Numbered from the stretch's first letter, positions 15,632 to 24,133 are shown. The stretch: 64,000 nucleotides of DNA from Solibacillus sp040274725 (GCA_040274725.1 JBEMAQ010000001.1:310001-374000), one strand, 5' to 3'. Translations and numbers: made by a program. Notes: a model not told the origin generated them from the letters alone.

Positions 15632-17408
15632 AATTCCCACCGCAAATAAGACAGTTATTTTGTGTAACACTTATTTCAACTGCTTTTGAACCCGTTAAAG
15701 AAATATTTTTATACCTAATTGATGGTTCAAAACCCAACTCCAATACACTTTCTGAATCTCCAAGAAATGAGATTAGTTTATTTCCTCTAAATTTGTTGTT
15801 TAAAACTTCTAAAATTACCTTTGATAAGTTAATACTAATTTCTTGAGAATCTAAAAAGCTGTACGGCGTAAATTCACTATGACACCCTTGCATTTTTCTT
15901 AAATAATTATCTTCAGCATTTACAAAACTCGCTCTGTTTTGTACCAAATAATTAGGTTCATCTTGATTAGTATATAAACATCTAAAACATCCTTGTTTCT
16001 CTGAATTATTTGTTATAAGAATATGACTACCTATACCTAATGGTTCAATCCAAGAATAAACTACAGGTATACCTAACCTTTCTTTGTATATAAATTCATT
16101 TAAATATAATTCATATGTTGGGGAACCAAGAGTTGATAAAATCAAATCATACTCTTTGTGTATCTGATTTAAGTTTTCATCTATAAAAGATTTAACATTT
16201 TTATTGAATCTTTTAACTTTAATATCAGCATAATTGCTCTTTAAATACATACCTAAGGCATCTGTTTTATATTTATAAAGCCCCCCCATTAAAATATGAT
16301 TAAGACCTAAAAAATGTCTCATTGAATTTTCCGGAAGAAGAATATCATTATCCACTAAAGCGAAATTTTTAATTCCCATTTTAGCCAAGTTTGCTAGTGT
16401 ATTACTTCCTATTGAGCCTAATCCTAATAATAATACTCTATAACTTTCAAAACTATTACTACCTTGAGTTCTTTTAACTAAGTAATCTGTATTAAGGCGA
16501 ATATACGAAACTGGTAGCACTCTAGAGTCGTTAGAAATATTAGAAAACCTTATATCCTTTTCATTTCTATTATTAGGATATATACACACCCCAATAGTTA
16601 TTCTTTGATTATCGAACGGTATACTTAAAATCAAATAAAATCCATTATTTTTAAATCCAATATTGTTTAGAAATCTTTTAGTAGCCGCGCTACAATTAGC
16701 TAATATTAATCTCCTTAACTGTTTGAAATTCCACATCTTATATCTATTAGGAAATGGCATGCTTGAGGTGTTTTTTAAAGTTATAAAAACACCTTGGTAA
16801 CTGTCAAATTGTTCTAAATCTAATTCATATATATAACTAATTTCTTTTAAATTCGAATTTAATGGATCTACTAATATATTTAACTCATTGTCTAAACTAG
16901 TTTTAGATTTTAAGACTTCGACTTCCTTTACCTTTATATCTCTGTCATCAAGAAATGAATGTACCTTAATTAAATTATCTAATCTACTCCAATTTATTTC
17001 ATATTCTCTTTTAAACTCTTCAAAACGTGATTTATCTATTCCATTCCGTACTGTTCCTATAACCAGGTTTAAAGACTCTAATATAATTTGAACTGGAGAA
17101 TTATAATCTAATATCAGACCATCATCGAATGCATAACAAATCATATTATCTGATTTCTCCACATGGGGCATAAATTGAAAATCCATTACATTTCCAAAAA
17201 AATAGTAAGGTTTTTCTATTGGAAAATTCACTGATAATGCCAGCCGTATTATGAGATGTTTTCCATCTAATAAACATTCTAAAATGTAAGTTTTAAACCA
17301 TCGTGCTCTATAACTTTTTATATTATCTATTCCATCCTCAATAAATTTAAATCCAGCATCAGAAAAAGAACTTTCTAACTCTTGTTTATACTCATCATAA
17401 GAAATCAT
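15621..17408 (-). CDS. cap2: Cap2-like E2-E1 fusion (ubiquitin-like transferase)
   Basis: A roughly 595-residue protein. The N-terminal E2-like domain has its candidate catalytic cysteine in NMICYAFDDG near residue 91. A linker follows, then an E1/ThiF adenylation domain with GLGSIGSN (nucleotide loop, about 330), VDNDILLPENSMRH, and the candidate E1 cysteine in GCHSEFTPYS near 509. Zinc cysteine pairs occur at CFRC (about 475) and CLIC (end). Cap2 conjugates the C-terminus of the CD-NTase to targets and primes it. The ATG at 17408 lies directly after the CD-NTase stop; TTG at 17417 overlapping that stop is an alternative. Confidence 0.85.
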   Translation of the reverse strand: MISYDEYKQELESSFSDAGFKFIEDGIDNIKSYRARWFKTYILECLLDGKHLIIRLALSVNFPIEKPYYFFGNVMDFQFMPHVEKSDNMICYAFDDGLILDYNSPVQIILESLNLVIGTVRNGIDKSRFEEFKREYEINWSRLDNLIKVHSFLDDRDIKVKEVEVLKSKTSLDNELNILVDPLNSNLKEISYIYELDLEQFDSYQGVFITLKNTSSMPFPNRYKMWNFKQLRRLILANCSAATKRFLNNIGFKNNGFYLILSIPFDNQRITIGVCIYPNNRNEKDIRFSNISNDSRVLPVSYIRLNTDYLVKRTQGSNSFESYRVLLLGLGSIGSNTLANLAKMGIKNFALVDNDILLPENSMRHFLGLNHILMGGLYKYKTDALGMYLKSNYADIKVKRFNKNVKSFIDENLNQIHKEYDLILSTLGSPTYELYLNEFIYKERLGIPVVYSWIEPLGIGSHILITNNSEKQGCFRCLYTNQDEPNYLVQNRASFVNAEDNYLRKMQGCHSEFTPYSFLDSQEISINLSKVILEVLNNKFRGNKLISFLGDSESVLELGFEPSIRYKNISLTGSKAVEISVTQNNCLICGGNYEI

Positions 17409-17409
17409 T

Positions 17410-18450
17410 TCATTCAATCGCTGAAGATGTATTTGTTAGTATTGCTTTATTCTTAGACTGAGCTGTTTCTTCTTCATCAGGAATAGGAAAATCTTCTCCG
17501 AACTCTTTTGCTAATAATTCACAAGCTTCTTTAGGATCCACACAGTTTTCTGCTTCAATAATTACTGCTTTTAAATTTTCTAACTTACTTTTAAAATCAC
17601 CCATTTGTTTTAAACTTACATTTTGATATACATCAGTAAATGGTTTAGTAGGCAAATTTACTTTCAATCTATATCCGTATTCATCATTTTCATAAACGTA
17701 GTTAAATCCATTTATCATATTAGTTACAAAGCTTTTCAAGGCTCCTAAATCGTTATATTTTCTATTAAATGAAACTAAATCCAGAGTATAATTCAGTTCA
17801 AATTTATCAAGTGCTGCTACCGTTAATCCTATTCCCGTAGGACGATTAACTTGATGCTTAAACTTCAAATCTTTCCAGCGTTTTAAATACCTAATTACTC
17901 TTCTAAATTGCTTTCTTTCACACTCTACACTATATGCATCTTGAACTTTTTTTAATAATTCTTTTGGATCGCTATCTTCCCAAAATTTGTTTTCTTCTTT
18001 TGAACCTAGTTTCCCTTTTGCTAGATACATATTATCATTTTCATCCTTAATATAAACTGCAAAATCTACATGATAATTCCTATTTTCTTCTACTTCGTTT
18101 TCAAATTTTACAGTTACACAAGGTGTCTTAATTTTTACATCTTCAAATTCTTCATTTAATGCATTGGAAACAACTTGTTTTAATGCAACTGGCTTTTCTT
18201 GTTCTTTATTTAAAGAAAAAATTATACCAACATCAATATCATAGTCGCCTTCATCGAATGCTTTAATACCTGTTTTCATAGCATAGCTTCCCTGATTAAA
18301 TGTCTCAAAATTTGTAGATGTTTCATTTTTCAAATTTGCTTTTATTAATTCAATTATTTCATCTCGTTTTTCTTTAAGTTCCTTATTATCATCCATTACT
18401 ATCTTAATTGAATCATGAAAGTCCAAAAAATATTTTTGTACATCAGCCAT
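17410..18450 (-). CDS. CD-NTase (CBASS oligonucleotide cyclase)
   Basis: A 346-residue nucleotidyltransferase with polymerase-beta fold. GS at residues 54-55 (NQGSYAMKT) is followed by D71 and D73 in DYDIDVG, and the third catalytic acid is D129 in YHVDFAV; all are intact. It should make a cyclic di- or trinucleotide on phage infection. The C-terminus is a flexible tail of about 25 residues (PDEEETAQ to NTSSAIE), the expected substrate of Cap2. The ATG at 18450 with AAAGGTGG seven bases before is preferred over an upstream start at 18501. The cyclic product and exact clade cannot be read from sequence alone. Confidence 0.87.
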   Translation of the reverse strand: MADVQKYFLDFHDSIKIVMDDNKELKEKRDEIIELIKANLKNETSTNFETFNQGSYAMKTGIKAFDEGDYDIDVGIIFSLNKEQEKPVALKQVVSNALNEEFEDVKIKTPCVTVKFENEVEENRNYHVDFAVYIKDENDNMYLAKGKLGSKEENKFWEDSDPKELLKKVQDAYSVECERKQFRRVIRYLKRWKDLKFKHQVNRPTGIGLTVAALDKFELNYTLDLVSFNRKYNDLGALKSFVTNMINGFNYVYENDEYGYRLKVNLPTKPFTDVYQNVSLKQMGDFKSKLENLKAVIIEAENCVDPKEACELLAKEFGEDFPIPDEEETAQSKNKAILTNTSSAIE

Positions 18451-18471
18451 TTTATAACCACCTTTTACCTT

Positions 18472-18480
18472 ATTATAACA
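18472..18480 (-). promoter_or_regulatory. Extended -10 promoter of the CBASS operon
   Basis: The minus strand reads TGTTATAAT (complement 18472-18480), a perfect extended -10, 22 bases upstream of the CD-NTase ATG. Only a weak GGTTTT-like -35 is seen, consistent with an extended -10 promoter. The rest of 18481-18690 shows no further feature. Confidence 0.55.
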
Positions 18481-18698
18481 AAATAAGTAAAATAAAACCA
18501 TTCTAGATTATCCTCGTATTTAAAGGTATATTTCTACTCCTTTGTTTTCCATCTCCAAGTAATTTTCTGTAATTAGTATGTAGCTATTTTGTTTAGCGAT
18601 AGTAATAAATCTGCATTCTTATGCAAAATAAATTGTTAATTTAATACAAATATAATTTTATATACGTCTACCTGATAAACTTTTCCTATCAGTAACAA

Positions 18699-18716
18699 GG
18701 TTGTTTTTTTTAACCA
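18699..18716 (+). promoter_or_regulatory. Operator-like motif upstream of the ABC importer
   Basis: From 18700 the sequence reads GTTGTTTTTTTTAACCAA: inverted GTT/AAC arms around a T-run. The same pattern, with identical spacing, occurs at 21777 before the second operon of this locus, next to the HxlR gene. It is a candidate HxlR-family binding site. Confidence 0.4.
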
Positions 18717-18784
18717 ACTAAACTAAACTAACTTACATGAACTAAAAACCAAGTAAATCAATATACTTTAAAGGAGGATTGTAG

Positions 18785-19558
18785 ATGACTGCACCTATCG
18801 TGAGCGTTGAGAATGTGTCAAAACAATATAGTGTGCACGGTCCACTCGTTTTAAATAATGTTTCTCTCGCGGTTGAGCAGGGGGAGGTCATTTCAATTCT
18901 AGGCAAAAGTGGCTGTGGGAAAAGTACGTTGCTGAATTGTATCGGCGGCTTTGAAGGTGTGAATGACGGTAGGATTTTGTTAGATGCCGCGCCTGTCGAG
19001 AAGCCGAGTAAGCGCTGTATTATGCTCATGCAAAATTACGGGCTACTGCCATGGCGCTCGGTTCGCAAAAATATTGAGCTTGGGCTTGAAAATACGCCGC
19101 TCACAAAAACGGAACGGAACGCGCGTGTGGCGCATTATTTAGACATGGTTGGGCTAGCGGACCGCGCGAGTGCACTGCCGAGCGAGTTATCTGGCGGGAT
19201 GCAGCAGCGTGTGGCAATTGCCCGCGCACTGGCAATGCAGCCAGAGGTCATTTTAATGGATGAGCCGTTCGGTGCACTGGATACGTTTACGCGCTATTAT
19301 TTGCAGGATGAACTCCTACAAATTCAGCAGCGCGAGAAAATGACGATTATTTTAGTAACGCATGATATTGACGAGGCCATTTATTTATCAGACCGCATCT
19401 TTATTATGAAACCAAATCCAGGCGAAATTAGTAAAGAGGTGCGCATTCATATGGCCAAGCCGCGCGACCGTTCTGATTCAGATTTTCAGCATTACCGTGA
19501 GTTAATTTTTAATGAATTCCAATTTACAAACAAACCAACCATTGAATTTAACATTTAG
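18785..19558 (+). CDS. ABC transporter ATPase, SsuB/TauB-like
   Basis: A 257-residue ATPase of the nitrate/sulfonate/taurine importer class. Walker A GKSGCGKST (about residue 40), Q-loop MLMQNYGLLPWR, signature LSGGMQQRVAIARAL, Walker B VILMDEPFGALD and switch VTHDIDEA are complete. It powers the permease encoded at 20524. AAAGGAGG lies before the ATG, and only 11 bases separate it from the lipoprotein gene. The imported compound is probably a sulfonate, taurine-like or related organosulfur or nitrogen source; the sequence does not settle which. Confidence 0.9.
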   Translation: MTAPIVSVENVSKQYSVHGPLVLNNVSLAVEQGEVISILGKSGCGKSTLLNCIGGFEGVNDGRILLDAAPVEKPSKRCIMLMQNYGLLPWRSVRKNIELGLENTPLTKTERNARVAHYLDMVGLADRASALPSELSGGMQQRVAIARALAMQPEVILMDEPFGALDTFTRYYLQDELLQIQQREKMTIILVTHDIDEAIYLSDRIFIMKPNPGEISKEVRIHMAKPRDRSDSDFQHYRELIFNEFQFTNKPTIEFNI

Positions 19559-19569
19559 GAGGCGAATGA

Positions 19570-20505
19570 ATGAAAACACGTTTAGCAGCATTATTTTTAG
19601 TGTTCACCCTGATTTTAACGGGCTGCGGGGCAGATCCAGCAAAAACAGCCAATGGCGAGAAGCCAACGATTAAAATTGGCTACTTACCAATTACGCACGC
19701 GGTGCCACTGTATATGCAAAGCGATACAGCATATGAAGGTTACAATTTAGAGCTTGTGAAATTCGGCTCATGGCCTGAACTTGTCGATGCCCTGAATACA
19801 GGTGCGATTGACGGCGCTTCGATGCTCATCCAGCTTGCGATGAACGCGAAGGAAAAGGGCATTGACCTAAAAGCTGTCGCACTTGGTCATCGTGATGGCA
19901 ACGTATTAGTTGGCGGGAATGACATTGCATCTGTAGAGGATTTAAAAGGAAAAGCATTCGCCATCCCGAGCCGTTTCTCTACGCACAACATTTTACTGTA
20001 CGAAATGCTTCAAAAGCACGGCATTGCGTATGACGAAGTGGATGTCATTGAATTACCACCTGCTGAAATGCCCGCTGCGTTAGCAGAAGGTCGTATTGCA
20101 GGCTATGTGGTAGCTGAGCCTTTTGGTGCGATTTCCGTTGCGCTTGAAAACGGCAAAGTGTTATACCAATCAGAAGAAATTTGGCAAGATTCGATTGACT
20201 GCGGCTTAGTACTGCGTGGTGCATTCATTGAAGACAATACAGCGCTTGTACAAAGCTTTATCGATGATTATGTAGCGGGCGGTGAGCTTGCGGAGCATAA
20301 GGATGATCATACACATGCGGTTGTGAGTGAGTTTTTAACAGTGGAAAAGGATGTTTTAGATTTATCACTTGAGTGGATTTCTTATGACAACCTGAAGATT
20401 GAAGAAGATAGCTACACAATTTTACGTGATGCGCTAATTGAAATGGGCTTATCTGAAAACCCACCTGCTTATGCAGACTTTGTAGACGCAAGCTTTATCC
20501 AATAA
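19570..20505 (+). CDS. Substrate-binding lipoprotein, SsuA/TauA/NrtA-like
   Basis: A 311-residue lipoprotein. The signal sequence MKTRLAALFLVFTLILTGC ends in the lipobox LTGC with Cys19. The mature part, beginning KPTIKIGYLPITHAVPLYM, is the NMT1/SsuA-like two-lobed domain with SMLIQLAMNA and GYVVAEPFGA. It would capture the ligand outside the membrane for the importer. AGGAGG precedes the ATG. It is the middle gene of the 18785-21285 operon. Confidence 0.88.
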   Translation: MKTRLAALFLVFTLILTGCGADPAKTANGEKPTIKIGYLPITHAVPLYMQSDTAYEGYNLELVKFGSWPELVDALNTGAIDGASMLIQLAMNAKEKGIDLKAVALGHRDGNVLVGGNDIASVEDLKGKAFAIPSRFSTHNILLYEMLQKHGIAYDEVDVIELPPAEMPAALAEGRIAGYVVAEPFGAISVALENGKVLYQSEEIWQDSIDCGLVLRGAFIEDNTALVQSFIDDYVAGGELAEHKDDHTHAVVSEFLTVEKDVLDLSLEWISYDNLKIEEDSYTILRDALIEMGLSENPPAYADFVDASFIQ

Positions 20506-20523
20506 TTTTGGTCGGAGGGTTCT

Positions 20524-21285
20524 ATGTTTATTCTAAAAAAATTATCCCCTATTGCAATCGGCTTTATCCTACTCATTGCAGCCTGGCAACTGGCTAGTGT
20601 AATTGGCGGACACCAAGCAGCACTGTTCCCTCCGCCACTCAAAGTAGGACAAGCATTGCTGTCAATTATTTCAGACGGCTCGATTTTTGGTCATATCCAA
20701 ATTAGTTTATTTCGCTTTTTCATGGGCTACCTGCTTGCGGTTGTGACGGCGATTGTCCTCGGCTTACTGCTCGGGCGTTCGCCACGCGTTTGGCAAGTGA
20801 TTGATCCGGTTGTTCAAGTACTGCGACCGGTTTCGCCGATTGCTTGGTCACCATTTATTGTTTTATGGTTTGGCATCGGCAACATGCCGGCGATTGTCAT
20901 CATTTTTATCGCCGCATTCTTCCCTGTGCTACTCTCAACGGTATCGGCGGTCAAAAAGGTCGACAAAACGTATTTACGTATCGCGGCCAATTTTGAAATG
21001 AGCGCATTTGAAACACTCCAAAAAGTGGTGCTACCTGCTTCATTTCCGATGATTGCGAATGGCTTACATATGGCACTCGGCTCGGCATGGATTTTCTTAG
21101 TCGCAGGAGAAATGGTCGGCGCACAATCAGGACTTGGCTTTTTGATTGTCGATGCACGTAACGCACTTAGCCTAGATTTAGTAATGGCTTGTATTATTGT
21201 GATTGGGGTGACCGGCTTAGTGCTCGACAAAGCGATCCATTATTTCGAAGGCTGGGTCAATCGTATTTGGGGCGGTGTGCAATAA
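20524..21285 (+). CDS. ABC transporter permease, SsuC/TauC-like
   Basis: A 253-residue protein with six predicted membrane helices of the BPD_transp_1 type. The cytoplasmic EAA loop around YLRIAANFEMSAFETLQKVVLPASFPMI (about residues 152-180) docks on the ATPase. Start ATG has GGAGGG seven bases before it. Last gene of the importer operon; its stop lies in the convergent terminator hairpin shared with the HxlR gene. Confidence 0.9.
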   Translation: MFILKKLSPIAIGFILLIAAWQLASVIGGHQAALFPPPLKVGQALLSIISDGSIFGHIQISLFRFFMGYLLAVVTAIVLGLLLGRSPRVWQVIDPVVQVLRPVSPIAWSPFIVLWFGIGNMPAIVIIFIAAFFPVLLSTVSAVKKVDKTYLRIAANFEMSAFETLQKVVLPASFPMIANGLHMALGSAWIFLVAGEMVGAQSGLGFLIVDARNALSLDLVMACIIVIGVTGLVLDKAIHYFEGWVNRIWGGVQ

Positions 21286-21310
21286 GGAAGCCGTCTCAGA
21301 CTTCCTTATT
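21281..21310. terminator. Bidirectional terminator between permease and HxlR genes
   Basis: AATAAGGAAG (21281-21290) and CTTCCTTATT (21301-21310) form a perfect 10-bp stem with a ten-base loop that includes both stop codons or their edges. It serves both convergent genes. Confidence 0.7.
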
Positions 21311-21727
21311 CACGGGGCGAATCGTCATCTTGTCAACACGCTCCCCTGTTTTCGAGGAAAAATAACCGATTTCAACGCGGTCACCCGCCTCTGTCACAAT
21401 TTCTTTGTAGCAGCGGTCTAAATGCTCGGTTCCCCAAAGAATCATGCTATTAAAGACGTGCTCTAATGCAATCCCCTTTTCAGTAAGGGTATAGCGAAAG
21501 CGCGGCGGATGCTTCACATACAGCTCTGCCTGCAAAATACCTGCTTCCTCAAGCTCCCTTAGTCGGCTTGAAAGAATATTTGCTGAAAGACCAGGAAGCT
21601 TCAGCTTAATATCATTAAAATTTGTTTCACCAATCAGTAGTTCGTGGATGATCAGTAACGTCCACCGATCCCCAAGTAAATTCAATGTTTGTGCAATATT
21701 GCAAGGTAAATCATAACGCGTTTTCAT
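21296..21727 (-). CDS. HxlR-family transcriptional regulator
   Basis: A 143-residue winged-helix protein. CNIAQTLNLLGDRWTLLIIHELLIGETNFNDIKLKLPGLSANILSSRLRELEEAGI is the HxlR core, with the near-invariant G-D-[KR]-W-T and S-x-x-x-L-x-x-R-L-x-x-L. The N-terminal cysteine (C9) is at the redox-sensing position used by YodB-type members, although a role here is only inferred. It is divergent from the DUF4242 gene at 21818 and convergent with the importer, so it probably regulates both through the shared motif at 18699 and 21777. Confidence 0.88.
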   Translation of the reverse strand: MKTRYDLPCNIAQTLNLLGDRWTLLIIHELLIGETNFNDIKLKLPGLSANILSSRLRELEEAGILQAELYVKHPPRFRYTLTEKGIALEHVFNSMILWGTEHLDRCYKEIVTEAGDRVEIGYFSSKTGERVDKMTIRPVNKEV

Positions 21728-21776
21728 CGAATCGCCTCCTTGCCAATAGTATAAGCATTAATTTTATACAATACGA

Positions 21777-21794
21777 GTTAATTTTTTTAACCAA
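21777..21794. promoter_or_regulatory. Operator-like motif in the HxlR / DUF4242 divergent region
   Basis: Reads GTTAATTTTTTTAACCAA, a near-perfect inverted repeat. It matches the element at 18700 at 16 of 18 positions. It lies in the 90-bp divergent intergenic region, where an HxlR repressor would be expected to bind. Confidence 0.45.
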
Positions 21795-21817
21795 TCAAAA
21801 TTTAGGAGGAAAACACA

Positions 21818-22336
21818 ATGTCATTATTTTTAGTAGAATCAACAATTAACGAAGTTTCATCAAAAGAGGCGTTCTCAGCATTAGTAGAACAAATTCACAC
21901 AACAGAAGGCGCTGAAGTGATTGAAGTGCAAGTAGCAAAAGACTTCTCACGTGGTTACTTCATCATCGAAGCAGCGGAAGAAAAGCAAGCAGTAGCGGCA
22001 CTTGAAGCGCAAAACGTAACAACTGATTTAGTGAAGGAAGTTCGTTTAATCGGGAAAGATTTAGCAGAAGTAAAAGCGGGCGGCGAGCAAGTAAACTACT
22101 TAGTCGAATGGGAAATTCCAGCAGAGATTACGATGGACAAATATTTAGCACGTAAAAAGAAAAACTCGGTAAAATACGAAGAAGTGCCAGATGTAAAATT
22201 CTCACGCACATATGTATGCGAAGACATGACAAAATGCTTATGCTTCTATGATGCACCAGACGAAGCAGCAGTAAAGCGTGCACGTGAAGCAGTTGAAACA
22301 CCGATCACTTCGCTAACAGAATTAGCAGATAAATAA
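21818..22336 (+). CDS. DUF4242-domain protein (tandem ferredoxin-like domains)
   Basis: A 172-residue protein. The C-terminal half, YLVEWEIPAEITMDKYLARKKKN...KFSRTYVCEDMTKCLCFYDAPDEAAVKRAREAV, is a DUF4242 domain, related to nickel-binding actinobacterial proteins. The N-terminal half (LFLVESTINEV...RGYFIIEAAEEKQAVAAL) looks like a second, diverged copy of the same ferredoxin-like fold. Cysteines in VCEDMTKCLC could bind metal. AGGAGG precedes the ATG. It is followed after 17 bases by the acyl-CoA-dehydrogenase-like gene, forming a two-gene operon. Biological role unknown. Confidence 0.7.
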   Translation: MSLFLVESTINEVSSKEAFSALVEQIHTTEGAEVIEVQVAKDFSRGYFIIEAAEEKQAVAALEAQNVTTDLVKEVRLIGKDLAEVKAGGEQVNYLVEWEIPAEITMDKYLARKKKNSVKYEEVPDVKFSRTYVCEDMTKCLCFYDAPDEAAVKRAREAVETPITSLTELADK

Positions 22337-22353
22337 GAAAGGTAGTGAGATAA

Positions 22354-23394
22354 ATGGCAGTCCAAACAGTACAATTACAACAAATTATTGAAGAAAAATT
22401 ACAGCCTGTTGTAAAAAAGGTCGATGAGCAAGCTTTTTACGCAGAAGAATATATTCTCGCATTAGGCGCGGCTGGGTTTTTCGACTCTTCAGCTAAAAGT
22501 ATTGCTTCACGCTTGCAAGATGAGGCAAAAATCGTTCGAGAAACGGCGAAGGTTTGTATGACAACCGCCTTTTGTGTTTGGTGCCATTTAGCTGCCCTGA
22601 CATATTTACGTACGACGTCAAATGACTACTTGAAACAAACGATTTTACCGAAGCTAGAAAATGGAGAATATCTAGGTGCTACAGGCCTCTCGAATCCAAT
22701 GAAGTATTACTCTGGCTTAGAGCCGCTACATTTACGCGCGGAGCAAACAGCAGATGGCTATGTTGTAAACGGCGTGTTACCTGCCGTTTCTAATATAGGA
22801 AGCCGTCATTATTTCGGCATTATTGCCTCAGTAGAGGACCGCGAAGTAATGCTGCTCGTCCCAACAAATGCCGCGGGGTTAACATTAAAAGAAAAGATCG
22901 GCTTTATCGGTGTCAACGGGAGCGCAACGTATTCTTGTGAATTTAATCAAGTAGTTGTACCGCGCGATTTTATTATTGCCGAACAGGCAAAAGACTTCTG
23001 TGATACCATTCGCCCAACGTTTATTTATTATCAAGTACCGCTTGGCATTGGTGTTATTGAGGCCGCGGCCGAGGGTATTGAAAAGGTAAAGGCAAAGCAA
23101 AATGGCTCAAATGACTATTTACACATCCAAGCGAGTACATTAGAGGAGCAATCTAGCTCGCTTACACAAGCCCTTGACCAGCTTGCCGCATCACTTTCCT
23201 TGAAAGAAGTTGTGGACATTCGTCTCCAAAGCGTCCATGCAACACTTGCAGCTGTGCAGGCCAACATGTTACATAACGGCGCGGCGGGCTACGTTGCGGG
23301 CAGTGCACCTTCAAGAAAGCTACGCGAAGCTTATTTCTTTGCCAATTTAACACCGACAATGCGCCATTTAGAGAAGCTAAAGGCAAAACTGTAG
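22354..23394 (+). CDS. Acyl-CoA dehydrogenase-fold flavoprotein
   Basis: A 346-residue member of the acyl-CoA dehydrogenase superfamily: an N-terminal helical domain with FCVWCHLAALTYL near residue 75, a middle beta domain (GATGLSNPMKYYSG; EQTADGYVVNGVLPAVSNIG; MLLVPTNAAGLTL) and a C-terminal helical bundle. The usual catalytic glutamate and arginine-rich FAD-tail motifs are not evident. That fits the flavin-dependent monooxygenase branch (SfnB/DszC-like) better than beta-oxidation enzymes. Near an SsuABC-like importer this could be desulfurisation of an organosulfur compound, but that is inference. The start is ATG at 22354 after AAAGGTAG. Confidence 0.65.
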   Translation: MAVQTVQLQQIIEEKLQPVVKKVDEQAFYAEEYILALGAAGFFDSSAKSIASRLQDEAKIVRETAKVCMTTAFCVWCHLAALTYLRTTSNDYLKQTILPKLENGEYLGATGLSNPMKYYSGLEPLHLRAEQTADGYVVNGVLPAVSNIGSRHYFGIIASVEDREVMLLVPTNAAGLTLKEKIGFIGVNGSATYSCEFNQVVVPRDFIIAEQAKDFCDTIRPTFIYYQVPLGIGVIEAAAEGIEKVKAKQNGSNDYLHIQASTLEEQSSSLTQALDQLAASLSLKEVVDIRLQSVHATLAAVQANMLHNGAAGYVAGSAPSRKLREAYFFANLTPTMRHLEKLKAKL

Positions 23395-23469
23395 CAGAAT
23401 AAACAGAGGGCTGTCCAACATGGTTACGAATTCTCATTAGAACCACAATTTATGAAATAGCAAATGAAG

Positions 23470-23508
23470 TAGTCTACTAATCGACATTGATTTGGTAGGC
23501 TATTTTTT
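23470..23508 (+). terminator. Terminator of the DUF4242-flavoprotein operon
   Basis: TAGTCTAC (23470-23477) and GTAGGCTA (23495-23502), with inner AATC/GATT pairing, followed by TTTTTTATTG. The remaining sequence up to 23720 shows nothing I can support. Confidence 0.75.
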
Positions 23509-23723
23509 ATTGATAACATAACGTTTGGCCTATTTTAAACGCTTGAGAATAATCGTTCTCACGTATTTATTTAACTGTTCAAAGAGGTTGATTATTCGTC
23601 ATCTATTCATGATTTTATTCATCAAAGAAAATAATGCAGTAAGCCACAAAATACGCTTAAAGCATTGCTAAAGCTGACTTTTAACAACTATGCATAAATT
23701 AATGTATAAACAATGTCCACAAT

Positions 23724-23803
23724 AAAAAGCACTTAACGCCTTCAAATCAACGTTTTGTGCTTTTTGGTGGATTCCCTAACTTACATTTGGGAACGTTATT
23801 TTG
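23724..23803. repeat. Box-A palindromic element 1
   Basis: First copy of the repeat that punctuates the 23.7-33.6 kb region. It contains an AAAAAGCAC/GTGCTTTTT stem (23724-23732 with 23757-23765), an inner AACG/CGTT pair, GATTCCCTAACTT, then the conserved right box TTTGGGAACGTTATTTTG (23786-23803). No clear CCCAAA left box is present. Confidence 0.6.
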
Positions 23804-23896
23804 TATGTACTTGTATAATTCAAAATCTAAAGAAATCGTTATTCGTTTTTGGTGTGTATGTTATTATGCAAATACCATTCATAAATAATAATCCCA

Positions 23897-24133
23897 TTAA
23901 AGTACCTTTAAATGAACGTACATTGCTAAAAGGAAACCTACAAGTGCGCCAATAACCCCTAAAATAATCATTGCTAATCCTTGTTTCTGCTCTTGATAAT
24001 CTCGTCTTAACACTATCCCTATACATATAGGGATAAACATAAACAATGGCGGCATTAAAGTAATAAATAAGAACGCCACAGACATCCAACCAATTGAGCT
24101 TAATATAGAACCACCGTTTTTTTTCGCCTCCAT
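23897..24133 (-). CDS. Small two-helix membrane protein
   Basis: A 78-residue protein with two membrane segments, about residues 14-43 (MSVAFLFITLMPPLFMFIPICIGIVL) and 55-76, joined by the polar DYQEQKQG. AAGGAGTGAG lies before the ATG. Unknown function. It sits between box-A elements 1 and 2 and is on the same strand as the following genes, like a cassette-borne gene. Confidence 0.6.
   Translation of the reverse strand: MEAKKNGGSILSSIGWMSVAFLFITLMPPLFMFIPICIGIVLRRDYQEQKQGLAMIILGVIGALVGFLLAMYVHLKVL

Noticed and set aside
18785..21285. Specific assignment as ssuABC
   Set aside because: Family cannot be told from tauABC, nitrate or thiamine-precursor importers from sequence alone; no sulfonate monooxygenase SsuD present.
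22354..23394. Ordinary beta-oxidation acyl-CoA dehydrogenase
   Set aside because: Usual catalytic and FAD-tail motifs not evident, no other fatty-acid genes nearby, and the regulator and importer context point elsewhere.
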